This document shows, piece after piece, positions 63,001-64,000 of a DNA stretch of 64,000 nucleotides. The stretch covers positions 248,001 to 312,000 of the forward strand of contig CAMDKI010000001.1 in NCBI GenBank assembly GCA_945901065.1, read 5' to 3'. This stretch comes from Chitinophaga pinensis. Its GTDB lineage: Bacteria > Bacteroidota > Bacteroidia > Chitinophagales > CAIOSU01. Position 1 is the stretch's first letter, and every line of letters starts with the position of its first letter. The notes below the pieces were generated by a model that was not told the DNA's origin, made no database searches, and saw only the letters and a list, made by a program, of their open reading frames with translations. The position numbers and the translations under genes were made by a program.

Positions 63001-64000
63001 TAGTGGTAACTTGGTAGTGAACATTACCAGCGACCTTACTGCCGAAACCGGCACCAACCCATTGAACCAATGGGCTGAGAGTGGCGTGGGTGGTTATACC
63101 CTCACCATACAGGCCGACGGCACTACCCAGCGTTTGATAGCTTCTACGGCTGCCGCTACTACTGGCTTGATACGCATTACTGGCGCCGATAGGGCTACCT
63201 TTAACGGTGGCACAGGTACCAATAGATACTTAGTGTTCCGCAATACTATTACCAACAACGCTGGTGCTAGTACCTTTAGCTTCAGCAGCGATGCCAGCAA
63301 CAATACCATCAATAACTGTATCATTGAAGGTGCTACCATTAGTGCTGCCAACGGTGTAATCAGTTTTGGAACTGGCGTAACTACCGGAAACGACAACAAC
63401 ACCATTACCAATTGCGATATTAGCGATAATGGTACTACCCCATACAATGCCATCTATTCAGTGGGTACGGGCACTACTGCCATCAACAACAGTGGCAACA
63501 ACATCAATAACTGTAACATATCCGATTATCACAACCCAAGCGGCGTAACAACCGGTATACTTTTGGGCACAGGTAACAATAGCTGGACGATACAAGACAA
63601 CCATTTCTTCCAGACAGCAAGCCGCACAGCAGCAGCAGGTATCCACTCGGCTATTAACATCAACAACAACGTAGCCAACCAAGGGGGTTATGTAATTACA
63701 GGCAACTTCATTGGCGGCAATGCTGCCGATGGTAGCGGCACCATGACCTATACCTCAGCTACCACGGCTCAATATGCACCTATATACTTAATAGGTGTAC
63801 CTACGCTGCCAGCCTCAACGGTTACCAATAACATTGTCGACAACATTTCGGCAACAACAATAAGCGCTTCTAGTAGCGGACCAGGCATGTTTGCCGGCAT
63901 TTATTTGGGTGCCACTGCCGCCGCTTGGACGATTACCGGCAACCTAATTGGCGATACTACTGCCACTGGTTCGATTGCGTTTACCCTTGTCACCAATAGT
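57062..64000 (+). CDS. Giant secreted beta-helix repeat protein, 5' part (runs off the right edge)
   Basis: 2313 codons read open from the ATG at 57062 to the window end. A signal peptide (residues 1-29, VLLLVVAATLVGGSAEA) is followed by about 820 residues of low-complexity T/N/G/S/A strands like GTFTNSINEAVTFGGNFENN. A distinct domain follows at about 850-990 (GPMRRLLPNGASVVSFVFPV). From about 999 to 1806 is a right-handed beta-helix module (ISGNTVYNI-type turns) that ends in a DYDGDDR...DMGADAG motif, then an Ig-like part (AITFTDISGVCNSATTHTF). From about residue 1949 a second, paralogous module begins. The end is not seen, so a T9SS sorting domain is expected, not shown. Minus-strand ORFs are shadows. 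Confidence 0.9.
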   Translation, partial: MTRFVKIKNSLVLLLVVAATLVGGSAEAAIYTWIGGNSAWTTSTNWSPTRTSPALTDTLQFNNGGTNTVTAVPAGTIRRLVVTNNTNISLQAGATGTLLLGYLSTNTNVLTVSAGSTLQLSSTGAIVHTLAFTNLTGSSTNIAGNLVINANTGLTNTVNFANLTAANNVITGTITNNGGVVTAATTTTTFGAGSFYTHARNGGAIPTATWNATSTVNVTGITNTALTDIVAGQNFGNFTWNSSSIVATALAGAGSFTISGALNVNAGNLSIGTMALAANNLTVSGTATIALGATLSFTSVTGNRLFNGNFINNGTFTNSINEAVTFGGNFENNGTFTAGTGVYTFTTTGRTISGSSATTFGSITINTPVVITNNSTAGLTVSTALAGTGTLLQGTNAQLIINGTSGITTLTCTTNTPNTVTYGATSAQTVKGTTYHNLVINKASNTATAATGVVINNSFAINSGTFADGGFTVTGNTAATFTMAAGATYQTTKTVAPWFPTNFTTANTTLNNGSTFMYAATTLHTLPLLSTLPITQYPILGIAGAVQKTLAEATTVYGLNITAGTLSDGGFQITGNAAGTIAMASGATLLLGNTTNGTTFPLNAVTANITLNAASTVNYQSTQAQTIGSQPVYGNLTLTNASTKTLAAGTIVAGTFSMGASTPTFDANGQILTLRGSAAYTTGTFNASATNSEVRIENTTGNTYNFGGTTPLIKKVTMANSGVATLTNSIDVEEFLINGGANLTVSNCTLGITGTYTNSGTISLNGGVTSVLAMKGSSAQNLNIGTYTSSLVGNLVINNAAGVTLTAPVNVTTISLNNGLLNTTGTNILQVNGLTAANIVGGSGTSFVNGPMRRLLPNGASVVSFVFPVGKSGFNPFTLNSPTTNAATVVVQAEVFDVAAGGTDANGFSSGSPAPAHYWQASATTSPANLTAIGSIRLQDNGMTITADNAVGRSATQTGVYSNFGGSSPNSPATGDLTTTITMPTALGFFKIGEKGSLCGAYTVGTGEDFPTLTEAVNILNGSNVTCNVVFNLTNNYSGAGETFPIAFNQVAYVGGPWTVTVRPGAGVTTNRVIAGAPAANLPLINLNGADYIIFDGVPGGATGSNVIADSRLLLRNTQTVSAGPAVLIDNEALNDTLEYVQIEGQNISATSGLVAIGATATSVGNDNHAILYSTLRDRTDVTGLPLQAIYSVGSSTAGRTNDNITVANCNIFNFFVAGTSGFGINVGNYNNTWTIRGNSFYQTASRASSSGVLRGAISVSPSAFGGDGFVIENNIVGGAQPDGGGTAWTMTGGFAHTFVGIQLNANSAATAVASTVSGNVVRNISQTSTATSATLPSAFTGIHVGPNSYDVTVNNNQVGDTTGTGSIAITRNGNGAGVYGIAVATNGFMTITNNRVGSFTITNGTPGSQSTNFFGIYYTGGTGAALLRNISNNVVGSRNTANNISLTNGSFTTTAQNMYGIHNPGTGTGTTTISGNIVANLTNAYTVAGTNAVNHGINVGTGIHTITNNQVYNITSNNPSIGTLANSVAAGIVVSNTSHSGHDISGNTVYNISNLSNGAVNVQGILVNSSITTANNINANLVHSLLATSTVAGTTMNGISLVAGNQNVSNNMIRLGLREDGTTTAGAAAVIYGINEITGANNVYHNSIYIGGTFANTVNSFAFYSAVASGTRNVMNNILVNARVNSSSGRNYAIRFANTTGLTSNYNDLFVTGTGTLLGQVNATNYTALPDWQAGALEDANSISADPQFINAAGSAGVNLHIQAAPVNTPIEGTGTNVGISADYDGDDRASFTPTDMGADAGDFEPIDLTVPAITFTDISGVCNSATTHTFTANISDASGINVTSGTAPRVYYKKSGDANDLTGWKYVESATGSSPFSFTIDLSALNAGSVSAGDVIQYFVVAQDQAPTGANVGMFNGTFTAAPSSVALTSGAFPLGGTIKQFGIVPCAGTVTVGTAGANYPSLTNAGGLFEAINATTLSGNLVVNITSDLTAETGTNPLNQWAESGVGGYTLTIQADGTTQRLIASTAAATTGLIRITGADRATFNGGTGTNRYLVFRNTITNNAGASTFSFSSDASNNTINNCIIEGATISAANGVISFGTGVTTGNDNNTITNCDISDNGTTPYNAIYSVGTGTTAINNSGNNINNCNISDYHNPSGVTTGILLGTGNNSWTIQDNHFFQTASRTAAAGIHSAININNNVANQGGYVITGNFIGGNAADGSGTMTYTSATTAQYAPIYLIGVPTLPASTVTNNIVDNISATTISASSSGPGMFAGIYLGATAAAWTITGNLIGDTTATGSIAFTLVTNS

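Noticed and set aside
57364-63682. Many minus-strand ORFs of 60-223 residues opposite the giant beta-helix gene
   Set aside because: The plus frame is open for 2313 codons with a signal peptide and clear repeat logic; the antisense ORFs are shadows caused by its T/N/G-rich codon use.

Overview
The window looks like a chromosome segment of a Bacteroidota bacterium of the Chitinophagales/Sphingobacteriales/Cytophagales type. Evidence seen: two TonB-dependent receptors with N-terminal carboxypeptidase-regulatory-like domains, three secreted SprB-repeat proteins ending in a type IX secretion (T9SS) type B sorting domain, several short lipoproteins with Bacteroidota lipoboxes, DUF4468 and DUF547 proteins, the order pheT / coiled-coil ORF / zapA / 6S-like RNA / rny, and several matches to the Bacteroidota -7 promoter element TAnnTTTG. 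I see no rRNA, tRNA, CRISPR array, prophage or intact insertion sequence.

Layout. 1-988: 5' part of a YeiH-type membrane transporter, followed by a decayed gene remnant. 1574-9259: a TonB-dependent receptor, two overlapping paralogous lipoproteins, dapD on the other strand, a YwqK/MORN-like lipoprotein, another lipoprotein and a DUF547 protein. 9309-11276 (minus): CPBP protease, DUF2007 protein and cdsA in one tightly packed unit. 11436-18657: dusB, gyrB, an EGF-like lipoprotein, a DUF4468 protein, an LpxH-like phosphoesterase and a PIN-PhoH ATPase. 18798-29661: three tandem paralogous adhesin-like proteins with the same cysteine-rich head but 5, 10 and 11 SprB repeats, each followed by its own terminator. 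29802-36508 (minus): a second TonB receptor, a PhoD-type phosphatase translationally coupled to an unknown protein, and a long-chain acyl-CoA ligase. 36848-49591: mixed genes (DUF695-RraB secreted protein, a Crp/SRPBCC gene scar, YdjM-like hydrolase, glycosyltransferases, exonuclease, TPMT-like methyltransferase, flavin reductase, 2OG-Fe(II) oxygenase, YceI, YugP-like metallopeptidase, B12-radical SAM). 50037-56227: a terminase-small-subunit-like orphan, then pheT, coiled-coil ORF, zapA, 6S-like RNA and rny. 57062-64000: the first 2313 codons of a giant secreted beta-helix protein that runs off the window.

The most unusual signal lies between the genes. At least four families of degenerate 7-bp tandem repeats (consensus ACCAATA, CCGTAAC, CGTACNT and CTTGATA) sit flush against gene borders. 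They supply or touch the stop codons of several genes, and all four CGTACNT arrays lie in the same orientation just ahead of a gene start. Two larger inverted-repeat elements (12460-12669, 51126-51269) and a REP-like direct repeat (38657-38898) also occupy intergenic space.

The surface proteins (three SprB-repeat proteins, the giant beta-helix protein and two TonB receptors) suggest a surface-associated lifestyle with T9SS export. The T9SS machinery itself is not in the window, so this is inference.
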